In this document: positions 30,548-40,520 of the stretch, one piece after another
Layout of the letters: each line of letters opens with the position of its first letter
Numbering within the stretch: position 1 is the first letter of the stretch
Assembly: GCA_047528285.1 (NCBI GenBank)
Contig: CP180022.1
Span: 1,054,001 to 1,118,000, forward strand
Direction of reading: 5' to 3'
DNA from: G047528285 sp047528285
GTDB taxonomy: Bacteria > Pseudomonadota > Gammaproteobacteria > Enterobacterales > Enterobacteriaceae
Length of the DNA: 64,000 bases
The notes under the pieces: generated by a model
The model's database searches: none
What the model was told of the DNA's origin: nothing
Seen by the model: only the letters and a program-made list of their open reading frames with translations
Position numbers and translations under genes: made by a program

Positions 30548-31849
30548 ATGCCAAAAATTGTAAAAGTTATTGGTCGTGAAATTATCGATTCACGTGGCAA
30601 TCCGACCGTAGAAGCAGAAGTACACCTGGAAGGTGATTTTGTTGGTCTGGCCGCTGTGCCGTCGGGTTCCTCTATCGGCTCGCGCGAAGCGCTGGAATTG
30701 CGTGATACTGACAAATCCAGATTTCAAGGAAAAGGTGTTACCAAAGCGGTTGATGTGGTCAATGGTCCCATCTCCAGGCATCTGGTTGGTAGAGAAGCCC
30801 AAGATCAGGCCTCTTTGGATAAAACAATGATTGATCTAGATGGAACAGAAAACAAATCCAAGTTTGGCGCTAACTCTATTCTTGCCGTATCGCTGGCTGC
30901 TGCCAAAGCTGCTTCGAACTCTAAAAGAATGCCGTTGTATGAATATATTGCTGAGCTGAATGGAACTCAAGGTATGTTCTCCATGCCGTTGCCGATGATA
31001 AACATCATCAATGGCGGTAAGCACGCCGATAACAACATCGATATTCAAGAATTTATGATTCAGCCGATTAGCGCAAAAACTGTTAAAGAAGCAATTCGCA
31101 TGGGCTCGGAAGTATTTCATAATTTAGCTAAAGTGCTAAAAAACAAAGGAATGAATACTGCAGTAGGAGATGAAGGCGGCTATGCGCCGAACTTAGAATC
31201 GAATGTCGTAGTGTTATCTTCTATCAAAGAAGCAGTAGAAAAATCTGGCTATATTCTAGGAAAAGATATTACTTTGGCTATAGACTGTGCGGCTTCTGAA
31301 TTTTTTGAAGAATCTAGCAAAAAGTATAATCTGAAAGGCGAAAGAAAAATTTTCACTTCGCGGGAATTTACTCATTACTTGGAAGATTTGACTACACGGT
31401 ATCCGATAATTTCTATTGAAGATGGTTTGAGTGAATCTGATTGGGATGGATTTGCTTATCAGACTAAAATACTTGGCGATAAAATTCAGCTGGTAGGCGA
31501 CGATTTATTTGTTACCAATACGAAGATTTTTAAAAAAGGTATTGACGAAGGCATTGCCAACTCTATTCTTATCAAATGCAATCAGATTGGTACTCTGACA
31601 GAAACGCTGGCGGCAATTAAGATGGCTAAGAATGCCGGTTATACCACTATTATTTCTCATCGTTCTGGTGAGACTGAAGACACGACTATTGCGGATTTAG
31701 CAGTAGGAACAGCGGCTGGTCAGATTAAAACCGGGTCAATGAACCGATCTGAACGCGTAGCTAAATATAATCAGTTAATTCGTATCGAAGAGGTCTTGGG
31801 CATCAGTGCACGGTTTAACGGTCTGAGTGAAGTGAAATGTCAGGTGTAA
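30548..31849 (+). CDS. eno: Enolase
   Basis: Interconverts 2-phosphoglycerate and phosphoenolpyruvate; in E. coli also a structural part of the RNA degradosome. It has 433 residues (E. coli 432). Catalytic residues are retained: NIDIQEF (Glu168 type), VGDEGGYAPN (Glu209), the metal ligands in ISIEDGLSESDWDG and LVGDDLFVTN, the base Lys in ILIKCNQIG, HRSGETED, and Lys in GQIKTGS. The mobile catalytic loop, almost always PSGASTG, reads PSGSSIG; NGGEHADNN reads NGGKHADNN. These changes are unusual in a universally conserved enzyme. TAAGGA lies 8 bases before the ATG. It is the second gene of pyrG-eno; no clear terminator follows. Confidence 0.97.
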   Translation: MPKIVKVIGREIIDSRGNPTVEAEVHLEGDFVGLAAVPSGSSIGSREALELRDTDKSRFQGKGVTKAVDVVNGPISRHLVGREAQDQASLDKTMIDLDGTENKSKFGANSILAVSLAAAKAASNSKRMPLYEYIAELNGTQGMFSMPLPMINIINGGKHADNNIDIQEFMIQPISAKTVKEAIRMGSEVFHNLAKVLKNKGMNTAVGDEGGYAPNLESNVVVLSSIKEAVEKSGYILGKDITLAIDCAASEFFEESSKKYNLKGERKIFTSREFTHYLEDLTTRYPIISIEDGLSESDWDGFAYQTKILGDKIQLVGDDLFVTNTKIFKKGIDEGIANSILIKCNQIGTLTETLAAIKMAKNAGYTTIISHRSGETEDTTIADLAVGTAAGQIKTGSMNRSERVAKYNQLIRIEEVLGISARFNGLSEVKCQV

Positions 31850-32004
31850 AAATATATTATTTAAGCTTAGTTCCATGTAGAGTAATTATCTATAAAATAT
31901 GAAATTTTTGAAGTGTTAACTTCATAATAAAACATAATAAAAATATATTTTATTAAAAATAAAGTGTTTTATATTGACTAATTCATCATTAGTGTTCCGT
32001 AAAT

Positions 32005-32601
32005 AGTAAAAACTCAGAATTCATTGATAATGATAGGTGACTTATCCGATGTGGCACTCATCATTATCAACCATCCCGAGTTAACCATTCGATACACATT
32101 ACTATGATATAGAATTGTATCGATATCTATCAACGTTAGATTATATATTAATTTTTATGATATTGAATTATGATCGGATGTTTACCGGGTCATATATAGG
32201 TTAAAATTGCTACTTATTGGTGCTTTTTTATTGTTCATCTGATGAGATTTAGATAGTCAATTACACATACTGTTGCCTATTGTATTAGAGCCTGTGATTT
32301 CTTTGATGTCATGCGCCGCTAAAGCTATTTTTAGAAACTTACAAATCAGGTTTATTTTCGTCGTGTGTAGAAAATTTTAGAATTTATGGCAGGGAAGATT
32401 ACCGTAATATGGGGTAATTTAAAATACTGATTTTTGCATTACTTTCAGTGATCTGAAATATTAAGTGAATTTTTTTGAACTTTCTTATCGAAAATGAAGT
32501 TGTGAACATGTTTCTTTTATCGGTATGGATGATTTATTGAGTGTGAATACGTCTAGACATTATGAAGTGCTTTTTTATTTTTTTAAGTTGGCAGCATATC
32601 A
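32005..32601 (-). mobile_element. Fossil IS1-like element
   Basis: Compared by eye with IS1 (768 bp) from memory. The right end keeps TAAGTTGGCAGCAT at 32584-32597, matching the IS1 terminus. The left end GTAAAAACTCAGAATTCATT near 32006, continuing into GATAATG, resembles GTAATGACTCCAACTTATTG followed by GATAGTG. Between them, blocks in the right order include GATTTAG (32246-32252) followed by ACA and CTGTT, GATGTCATGCGCCG near 32307, TTAAGTGAA near 32461 and CATGTTTCTTTTATCGG near 32507. The insAB reading direction would be minus. At about 597 bp it has lost some 170 bp, mostly on the left. No frame survives. Confidence 0.6.
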
Positions 32602-32814
32602 GATCTTTACAGATCTTGATTTTTCTTGGTATTTACCACTATGGCACTCTCATTAAGAGAATACCAATGCCATTATGAAAAATATTTATCGCGTCATGCT
32701 ACTCTTTTTCCAGATATCAAGAATATGCTTAATGATTTTTTTCAAATAATGATTTTATCATAAAAATATAAAATTATTATATCTTAACCGGCAAAAAGTT
32801 GCTGAGTTATGTTG

Positions 32815-32837
32815 CCGATCACGGTACTGGTGATCGG
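32815..32837. repeat. Orphan 8-bp hairpin
   Basis: CCGATCAC (32815-32822) pairs perfectly with GTGATCGG (32830-32837) around GGTACTG. It sits in a locally GC-richer patch with no gene nearby. It could be a relic terminator or operator-like palindrome. Confidence 0.4.
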
Positions 32838-33246
32838 TGTAATGGTCTCTTTAATTAAATCATATCGAATGATTTTATTAGAAATTTTATTTTTTCTTCA
32901 TGTGAGAATGGATAATAAAGGAAATTAAAATTCTCATTGTTTCCGGTAGCGTACGTAGAAACTACGAAATTTAAAGCTTAATTTTTTGCTCTTTTATTTT
33001 ATTAGTCTGTTATTTAGTACTCCTTGTAGTATCCAAGTTTTTCCTGTATGTCTGGAATAGTAGAATTACTTTATCCGCTTATACTGTAATGTGTTGAGTA
33101 GAAGAAAATACCAACGTGCTTTTTGAATGGTATTTGATTACGGTAGGTTATTTCTTGAAAAATAGATCTAATAACACCCTTTATTATCGAATTTTTTTTG
33201 TAAGTAGATGCTCGTGGGTTCACTAAAATTTTTACTACTGCCCCAT

Positions 33247-33272
33247 CCTGATAGGATAAATGACCTATCAGG
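33247..33272 (-). terminator. Hairpin after the peroxiredoxin gene
   Basis: CCTGATAGG (33247-33255) pairs with CCTATCAGG (33264-33272) around an 8-base loop, 20 bases past the stop of the minus-strand gene. No T-run follows on that strand, so function as a terminator is only probable by position. Confidence 0.45.
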
Positions 33273-33292
33273 TCTGGATTGATCTAAATTGA

Positions 33293-33895
33293 TTACAGGT
33301 TATTCATATTTTCTGATAGATATTTTGCAACACCTTCTGGTGTTGGGTGAATCCCTTCTTGACCTTTTTCCCACTGTGCGGGGCAAACTTCTCCATGTTC
33401 TTCATGAAATTGAAGGGCGTCGACCATGCGAATTATTTCATCAATATTACGGCCAAGAGGCAGGTCGTTAATAACCTGATGTCGAACAATTCCTTTTTTG
33501 TCAAGCAAAAATGAACCACGTAGTGCTACGCCAAGGTTAGGATGTTCAATTCCATAGGCTTTGATGATTTCACGTTTGACATCCGCTACCATCGGGTATT
33601 TGACTTGTCCGATACCACCTTTATTGGCTGGTACTTGTCGCCAAGCGTTGTGTACAAACTCAGAATCGAAAGATACACCGATGATTTCTACACCGCGCTT
33701 CTGGAATTCTGTGTAGCGTTTATCGAAAGCAATTAATTCGGATGGGCAGACAAATGTAAAGTCCATCGGCCAAAAGAAAATGACTGCTACTTTTCCATGG
33801 ATATGAGATTTAAGATTGAAATTATTAATAATATCGCCATTGCCTAGTACGGCTGAAGCTGTAAAATCGGGGGCTTGACGAGTGATTAGGACCAT
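33293..33895 (-). CDS. Typical 2-Cys peroxiredoxin (AhpC/TSA family)
   Basis: Cytoplasmic peroxidase reducing hydrogen peroxide via an intersubunit disulfide, likely recycled by thioredoxin. It has 200 residues. The peroxidatic Cys50 is in FFWPMDFTFVCPSE and the resolving Cys171 in HGEVCPAQWEKG; both VCP motifs are intact. It belongs to the Prx1/TSA group found in Yersinia, Serratia and Erwinia rather than to the shorter E. coli AhpC (187 residues); no ahpF is present. AGGAG lies 8 bases before the ATG. With Bcp it makes two peroxiredoxins in the window; this one, unlike Bcp, has kept both cysteines. Confidence 0.95.
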   Translation of the reverse strand: MVLITRQAPDFTASAVLGNGDIINNFNLKSHIHGKVAVIFFWPMDFTFVCPSELIAFDKRYTEFQKRGVEIIGVSFDSEFVHNAWRQVPANKGGIGQVKYPMVADVKREIIKAYGIEHPNLGVALRGSFLLDKKGIVRHQVINDLPLGRNIDEIIRMVDALQFHEEHGEVCPAQWEKGQEGIHPTPEGVAKYLSENMNNL

Positions 33896-34654
33896 ATATT
33901 TCTCCTGTAAAATAATGTTTGTGGATTTGTAGGATGTGAATAAATCTAGTATAGGACTTTGCTAAGAAATAAGAAAGTTAAGCGTTTCGACTAATTAGAT
34001 TAGATGATTCTTATCGAAGTAAAACTTGATATGAATTTATTAAAGTATTTTAAATTATACATAAGTGAATAACTTTATCGTACATCTTTTCTAATTTTGA
34101 AAAGACAATATTTATTTACGAGCTAGAGGTTAGATATTGAGATATAATTAATTTTATACCCAAATTATACTTTGGAGATATTTTGTATTTCCTAGTTTTC
34201 TTTTTGTGTCCAATAAAACGTCATAAATAGGCTTAACATCAGTTATATATAAGGCTGCGCTAAATTTTTTTTGTGATTGTTTATCAGCACTGTAACGTTT
34301 GTACATTGCTCACTATTAAAAATAGAATAGCTAAATTGCGTTTGTTTATGTGTGTGATGAAAAATATAAAACAGGCATCTGTAGTTATCTTTTTACTGCA
34401 GATATAAGAGCATTCTTATTTTCTGTAGAGCCGACAAACACTTCATAATGAACGCTTAGCCTATCAATAATCTATTTTTAAGTAATTATGTAAATGATTG
34501 AGTGAACAGTATATAAGATAAGACTTCTTCTATTACTCGAGCTGTATTCTTTTGTACAAGGCTTAGATATTTATGACTATCTCAACGATCATCTAGTGTT
34601 CTTTTCTTATTTAGGAGGCTTTGATAGTAGAAATAAAGAGGGGCTATTTCCATG

Positions 34655-34676
34655 CACTGCTTTTTCAAAAGCAGTG
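34655..34676. repeat. Orphan hairpin
   Basis: CACTGCTTTT (34655-34664) and AAAAGCAGTG (34667-34676) are perfect reverse complements separated by two bases. No gene is within 700 bases. It may be a relic terminator. Confidence 0.4.
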
Positions 34677-35269
34677 ATTAATCACACAATCTAGCATATT
34701 TCTCCACATTAAACTGTGTTTGAATTTCTAAAAAGATGGAAAGATATTCATTAATCTTTTTATGGTATGCTTTTAATAGAATTGAGTAATGTGTACAATG
34801 AATTAATTTCAGTTGTGATCATGGAAGTTAATGTGTATTTTGTTCATTCTATTGTTATCTTTTCGACAGAAGTAAAAAAGTAGCATTACTTTTAGTTGCT
34901 AAGTTATATTTTGAGCTAGCTTTATAGCTATATAAATATGAATTAGATTAACAACAACAACTATTGCTATATGGATCGGTTACTTCAGAGTAAGTTCAAT
35001 ATTAGTGTCGGAGTTTTTAAGAATATAGTTTGTTCCTATCTAAGATTTTATTTTAAATAAAAATAGTGAATAAATGCATTTCTAACGAAATAATTTCTGG
35101 AATATGTGGAAATTGTTATTCGGGATTTACTTCACACCATAATTGACTTAATGTTTTTACCCTTGTTATTGCCTGCAATAACTTGCAGATCATACTTTTT
35201 GGAATTTAATTATCCTGTAAAAGTATTTTTTACCAAAATATCTCCATATTGCTATAGAGCATCTATAAT

Positions 35270-35297
35270 AAACCCCTTTTTATAAAGGGGTTTTAAT
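35270..35297 (+). terminator. Orphan intrinsic terminator
   Basis: AAACCCCTTT (35270-35279) pairs with AAAGGGGTTT (35284-35293), ending in TTTTAA. This is a classic intrinsic-terminator shape, yet no gene lies upstream on the plus strand for more than 10 kb except genes already terminated. It probably marks the 3' end of a deleted gene. Confidence 0.5.
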
Positions 35298-36015
35298 GGC
35301 TATACGTATTTTGTAAAACAGGTTTTTATGGTGTTTAGAAAAGTTAATTTGTTTTTCATGTAGCCAATGGTTTGCTAAAGAAGCCAACCTATCTAGGTAC
35401 TGCCTGGAATTTTTTCAATATGAACTAAGTGGTGATTTTAAGTTTTATCTTTTATGGAAGATAAAGATCTTGGAAAAATAAAAGTAACCCATAATCAACT
35501 AAAAGTTAGATGTATATAACAAAATAACTCCAGTTACTATAGTAAGTCGTTGCGGATATAATTTTGTTATATAATTCGAAATTGCTAGAAGACTATATTC
35601 AACCTGTTGAGTTTTCCAAGTGAAAGCATTTCTGCTGGAATGCCTAATTTTTTCCCGTGTACTCGGGGTTAGTAGTACCTATCTGAGACTATAATAAGAT
35701 GTATTGGGGAAATTATTGACTGAATTTCATGAAAATTGTGAACTCTTTTCTTATGTAAGTCTTAACATTGAAACGACAGTACTGCCTTTTTGATAAAACT
35801 AACGTTTTTCATGGTTAACTGTTCTGACAGAGAAGTCTAAAACTTATTTGTTTTTATTGGACAGCCTTAACTGATATTATACACTTTAACCATATTATAA
35901 AATATTAGTTGCAATGGAACAAGTGAAATTATTTGATTTTAAACTTTTTTGAAACACTGTTGATACTCCTCATTGCTGTTGTTAGGGCGAAAGTATTGAT
36001 GACATGGAGGTTATA

Positions 36016-36609
36016 ATGGATGAAATTATATCGGCCACTGTTTTGTTATTTTTAATAATAGACCCTTTGGGAAACTTACCTATTTTCATGTCGGTACTTA
36101 AACATTTACCTCCAAAGCGGAAGCGGGTTATAGTTATTCGTGAAATGTTAATAGCGTTGCTCTTGATGTTAATTTTCTTGTTTGCCGGCGAGCATATTTT
36201 GTCGTTTCTTAGCTTGCGAACTGAAACGGTATCTATTTCAGGCGGCATTATTTTATTTTTAATTGCCATTAAAATGATTTTTCCATCGCAGGATGGAAAT
36301 GGTTTCAGCTCCCCGGATGGGGAAGAACCATTTTTAGTTCCGCTGGCTATTCCTTTAATTGCAGGGCCGTCGATCTTGGCAGCTTTGATGTTGTTATCAC
36401 ATCAATACCCCATGAAAATCAATCATTTAATACTGGCTTTGCTAATTGCTTGGAGTCTGTCTGCTAGCATTTTAATGCTATCGAATATTTTTTTGCGGTT
36501 ACTAGGTAGTAAGGGGGTTAGTGCGTTAGAGCGGTTAATGGGGTTATTATTGATAATGATCTCGACACAAATGTTTCTGAACGGTATTATTGTATATCTG
36601 CATAATTAG
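36016..36609 (+). CDS. yhgN: MarC/UPF0056-family membrane protein YhgN
   Basis: Inner-membrane protein of the MarC family; its transport substrate or role is not established. I chose the second ATG (36016) because GGAGG lies 5 bases before it and it gives 197 residues, the E. coli YhgN length; the ATG at 36004 would contain its own ribosome-binding site. Signatures: IIDPLGNLPIFMSVLKHL near the N-terminus, FLFAGEHILSFLSLR, TVSISGGIILFLIAIKMIFPS, EEPFLVPLAIPLIAGPS (the conserved ALPLIAGP-type loop), and GVSALERLMGLLLIMISTQMFL. Six membrane segments are apparent. In E. coli the neighbours are asd and gntU; neither is seen. A terminator follows directly. Confidence 0.92.
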   Translation: MDEIISATVLLFLIIDPLGNLPIFMSVLKHLPPKRKRVIVIREMLIALLLMLIFLFAGEHILSFLSLRTETVSISGGIILFLIAIKMIFPSQDGNGFSSPDGEEPFLVPLAIPLIAGPSILAALMLLSHQYPMKINHLILALLIAWSLSASILMLSNIFLRLLGSKGVSALERLMGLLLIMISTQMFLNGIIVYLHN

Positions 36610-36611
36610 TG

Positions 36612-36640
36612 ACGCCTGATAGGCGTTGCTTTGTTTTATT
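36612..36640 (+). terminator. Terminator after yhgN
   Basis: ACGCCT (36612-36617) and AGGCGT (36621-36626) form a 6-bp stem with loop GAT, followed by the T-rich tail TGCTTTGTTTTATTTT. It begins right after the yhgN stop. Confidence 0.75.
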
Positions 36641-39600
36641 TTAGTCAGCTTCTTGCGGATATCAAGGAATTGAGATGTGGGTTTATAATATGTATGGGGA
36701 TGCAGAAAGAAGCGCCGCGAGGCCGTGGAGTGAAATTGTACTACTTGTTACCAGGTGAGGTAAATATCTTTTGTAATACTCCCGTAATGGCTGATATAAT
36801 TTTAAAAATTAAAGCTATATATTTAGTAGCAGGTAGTATTTATCAGTGGGTAGTGATGGTAATTAAAATATATTGATATATAGTGGGTGTTTATCCATCA
36901 TTTTATGATGTTTTCATGTGTTATTTCTGACTTTGATAAGTGAATGGTCATTATTAATGAGATCTTTGATGTTAATATATCAAAATTTTTGCTCTATCCG
37001 ATAAATATATTTTCATTATTACCTGACTTGCTGAATTTAACAGAACCGTATAAATATATAGACATGATTAATTTAAAAGGTCCTATTGAATTTTCTTTAC
37101 AAAACTAATGATTATTTCTATGGCGTCTATGTGTTTTTGATTTAACAAAATTAAGTATCCAGAATAGGCTGGTGGATTTATATTGCATATAACAACTATT
37201 TTTCTGCTTCAGAGCAGAAAATGATTAACGATTGCATCGTTATGTACTATCTCATCTGTAATTCACTGTAAAATAAATTATAAAATATTTTAAATAAATA
37301 TCCCAAATATTTTTTAAAGAGCAGTTTTAAAGTTAATATTTAGTACCCGTACTATTCAAATTTATTTAGAGCTGTTTATTTGCTATGTTAACGACAATCT
37401 TTTCCTTTTTTCACCAGGTGGCACTGCTTGATAGCAACAATAGTGCTAAATAACCAGGAAATATAATGTTGATTTTCATAAAGATGTATTTTAAAGATCT
37501 AGAATGTATATAATCAACTAATGTAAGCGCTATAACCTGATTTCTGAAGTCTGTATTATTATAATTAGGTAAGAAATTTTATGGAATGAAGGAATGGAAG
37601 TATTTTCTTACCAATGCATGGTTTTGTTAAATAAATCGTACTTTTAGGTGATCATTAGATTCAGATCACTACTACTGTTTAAATATTTGGTTTCCATGTA
37701 AAAAGAAAAGTATAAAATCACTAATTATTGTTAGTTAGGCTATAATCCTATTGATATGACAAAGCTTATAAGTAGTGTAAGATTTTTTGTGACGTGGCAT
37801 CTGTGTAAAATAAATTATTGAATGCTACATGTTATAAGAACATGGTAGATCTGAATAATTTAACTGTTTTTTCAATGTTTATTTTGTATATTCATTGTAA
37901 ATGATATTTTGTCTACAATAATTTTTGTTGTTGTAAAGATTTAAATATTTGTTTTTATAGAATTTTTAAATCCTTTCCGATTAGCATTTTAGTTTAAAAT
38001 TTTCATCAACAAAATATTGAAATAATTTAGAAAATCTAGAGAAGTATTCTCTAGAATCTCGCGTGCAAGGACTGTTTATATACCAATATAGACATTATTA
38101 CGATAGCGCTGATGTTTCTTATTAAATTGATAGAAAGGATCCTTGTGTTATTTAGCATCACTCGATGCTTAGTAAGCAAATAAAGATGGCGATATTAGTA
38201 TGCAAATGTCAACCTGTGGTAAAATCACCTAATAAATTTATTGCTGTCACATGTCTTAAATTTTTGTATGGGGAATAAAAAAATTGCTGGCCATGATGCC
38301 GATAAATAAATAGTATTACACATATTACTAAGTAGTATTTGTAATGTATTAAATTATCTTCGTTTCTTTATCAGTTACTGATGTTACTGACGTATAGAAT
38401 TTTTGTAGATTTAGTCTTCAAAAAATCAGGGGTTATTCTAGTAATTTTACTGACGATATATGTTACTGGTATAATTGCTTTGGTAAAGAAAAATAAAGTT
38501 TCTGATTCTCTGTAAAGAAGTAAATAATTTTGGTATAATTTTTAATACAATTATTTCCATTGCAAAGTCAATAACTAGAAAGGTAGTCAGCTTTCCCTTG
38601 GAAAGAAAAATGAGTTTTTTGTGTTTCAATAGCAACAATACGGATTGATTTTGCTGCAAATATTACGGGTTGCGATCACATTTGTTTTTATGATTATGAT
38701 GCGTACGTAATGGAATTTGATTGTTATGGGTCAAAATGCTGTAACTAGAATGACGCTATTTATGAAAATGCTAAACAGCATTTTTGTATTGCGTTACAAT
38801 GGTTCTGCCAGGAAGAATTCTATTGCTAGTTCTAATGGTTTTATAAAGCCATAGAAAGGTTAAAATTATTCTATAATTAGATGTATTGCAATAAAAATAT
38901 CTATATACTTCCTGGTTTATAAATAACTTTGCTGAATGCTGTTTAAATTTTATTTAACTCTACTAAGATAAAATTGAATCTGGTTGTATCATGCAGCCAC
39001 AAGAAATTATGTATTATGATATATTATAATAATTTGGCAATCACTATCTATAGAATTACACGTATATGGGTATTCGGAAGAGTTATTTATTAAAACGATG
39101 TTCTATTTTATACCTAATATGATTAGGTAAGTATAATATTCATGGTGGTTGGATAGAATCTTGAATAAAAAGACACTTTATTTTTAGATATTTATTTGTA
39201 TTGGCGTCTATAAACTCAATTATATCTCCAATAGATAACAGTTTTCTCTGATTTTTTTTATCCGCCTGCGAGATAAAATTATTCTGAAGTTAATAAGCTT
39301 AATTAAATTTTTACGTATAAAAGTTTAACGAATGGTTTGTTTAGCTGGTGAATATATTTTGCTAATATTTTTCTGTTAGTTGGTATCCTAATCTTGAAAT
39401 TAAGATATTTTATGCCATTACATAAAATATCTCATTATGAGATAAATAAATTAATAGCACAGAAGAAGCATAATTCACAAATAAAATATCGCCTTGCTTT
39501 TAAGGAGGGTTTATAGTATATTTTAGGGTATTTTGGGTTTTCTGTTTTTTAGATTATTAAAATGTCAACATAATAAATATTGAAAGATATGTATTTTAAA

Positions 39601-39798
39601 AAGGTCTCCGCATCCCTCTACTAAATTAATATAGACGTAGAGTAGTATATGGCGTGTTTGTAAATTTTATATACAAAAAATTATGCATCTACCACCATAT
39701 TACATCGTATGTTTAATTTTGTTATTAAGGGTTTTGTTAAGGTGCTCTAAGCTAGCTTGAATAAAAGGAAGGAATCTAATGATGGTTGGTGAAATTTT
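36641..39798. other. Gene desert between yhgN and sdhC, containing a fossil IS
   Basis: 3.2 kb. 37620-38850 is a decayed IS903-like element (listed separately). A GC-richer patch at about 36685-36760 (reading MQKEAPRGRGVKLYY in one frame) may be gene debris but I cannot identify it. The rest is AT-rich. Confidence 0.65.
37620..38850 (+). mobile_element. Fossil IS903-like element, copy B
   Basis: The left end GGTTTTGTTAAATAAATCG (37620-37638) is a clear IS903 terminal repeat, and the next 100 bases follow the reference: ACTTTTAGGTGATC, AGATTCAGATCACT (37656-37669) and AAAAGTATAAAATCAC near 37706. Further right the match thins: GACAAAGCT near 37758, GTAGATCTGA near 37843, GTTACTGG near 38462 and GATTATGATGCGTACG near 38691. 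A right end CTAATGGTTTTATAAAGCC lies at 38832-38850. It also contains a 9-bp perfect hairpin at 38035-38055. No frame survives. The left part is secure; the right boundary is tentative. Confidence 0.65.
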
Positions 39799-40176
39799 GT
39801 GAAAAAGAAAAGGCCTGTAAATTTGAACTTGCAAACGATCTCGTTTCCAGTAACTGCAATAGCATCCATTCTTCATCGCTTATCCGGTATAATCATGTTT
39901 ATTGCTATTGGAATTCTGCTTTGGGTTCTCGGATTATCTCTCTCTTCCCACGAAGGTTTCACCCAAGCATCTGAGATAATGGACAATATTATTGTCAAAT
40001 TTATATTTTGGGGTATTTTAACCGCGTTAGCCTATCACACTCTTGGTGGAATTCGTCATTTGTTAATGGATTTCGGGTGCCTGGAAGAGACATTTGCAAT
40101 TGGTAAAACTACCGCCAACATTATATTTTTGCTCACCGTCGCGCTGTCTATATTATCTGGAATCCTCGTATGGTAA
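39799..40176 (+). CDS. sdhC: Succinate dehydrogenase cytochrome b556 subunit
   Basis: Membrane anchor of complex II, contributing to the ubiquinone site and heme b. It has 125 residues from a GTG at 39799 (E. coli 129, starting MIRNVKKQ). An in-frame stop at 39790 rules out any upstream start, so the first four residues of the usual protein are gone; nearby ATGs at 39779 and 39782 are out of frame. Conserved: RPVNLNLQTISFPVTAIAS, SILHRLSG (quinone-site Ser and Arg), and the heme ligand His in AYHTLGGIRH, then FGCLEETF. Three membrane helices. First gene of sdhCDAB-sucABCD; overlaps sdhD by 7 bases, as in E. coli. Confidence 0.95.
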   Translation: MKKKRPVNLNLQTISFPVTAIASILHRLSGIIMFIAIGILLWVLGLSLSSHEGFTQASEIMDNIIVKFIFWGILTALAYHTLGGIRHLLMDFGCLEETFAIGKTTANIIFLLTVALSILSGILVW

Positions 40177-40517
40177 GTAATGCTTCGGCGTTAGGTCGTA
40201 ATGGAGTACATGATTGGTTATTGATTCGGGCATCTGCTATCGTAATTTTCTTCTATATTATTTATGAACTTAGTTTTATTTTGTTTACAGATACTCTTAC
40301 GTATGATGTTTGGCTCGGTTTTTTTTCGACTCCCATAACGAAAGTTTTTACCCTTCTTGCCCTGTTTTCTATTTTGGTACACACTTGGATAGGTATGTGG
40401 CAAATATTAACGGATTACATCAAGCCTTTAGCTGTTCGGCTGCTTCTAGAGTTGGCTATTGTTATCGTGCTTATGATCTATTTATTTTATGGAATTGTTG
40501 TGGTGTGGGGAGTGTAA
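40170..40517 (+). CDS. sdhD: Succinate dehydrogenase membrane anchor subunit
   Basis: Second membrane anchor of complex II. It has 115 residues, as in E. coli. GRNGVHDWLLIRASAI at the N-terminus, three membrane helices, and the heme/quinone segment LVHTWIGMWQILTDYIKP with the His, Asp and Tyr expected at E. coli positions 71, 82 and 83. Its ATG overlaps the sdhC stop (ATGGTAA), which suggests coupled translation. sdhA follows after 3 bases. Confidence 0.96.
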   Translation: MVSNASALGRNGVHDWLLIRASAIVIFFYIIYELSFILFTDTLTYDVWLGFFSTPITKVFTLLALFSILVHTWIGMWQILTDYIKPLAVRLLLELAIVIVLMIYLFYGIVVVWGV

Positions 40518-40520
40518 ACG

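Larger units (their letters stand above)
31850..33246. other. Convergent desert between eno and the peroxiredoxin, containing a fossil IS1
   Basis: 1.4 kb. An IS1-like fossil occupies about 32005-32601 (listed separately). An orphan hairpin is at 32815-32837. The rest is AT-rich without assignable content. Confidence 0.65.
33896..36015. other. Gene desert between the peroxiredoxin and yhgN
   Basis: 2.1 kb between divergent genes, AT-rich. It holds two orphan hairpins, at 34655-34676 and 35270-35297. No gene remnant or IS was recognised. Confidence 0.65.

Noticed and set aside
32791..32830. TTGCTGAGTT followed by GATCACG, resembling the left part of IS903
   Set aside because: Only about 17 scattered bases match, and there is no terminal repeat before or transposase block after it.
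36631..36876. 81-codon frame after yhgN with a basic segment MQKEAPRGRGVKLYY
   Set aside because: It begins inside the yhgN terminator tail and I could not match it to yhgN neighbours such as asd or gntU; at best debris.
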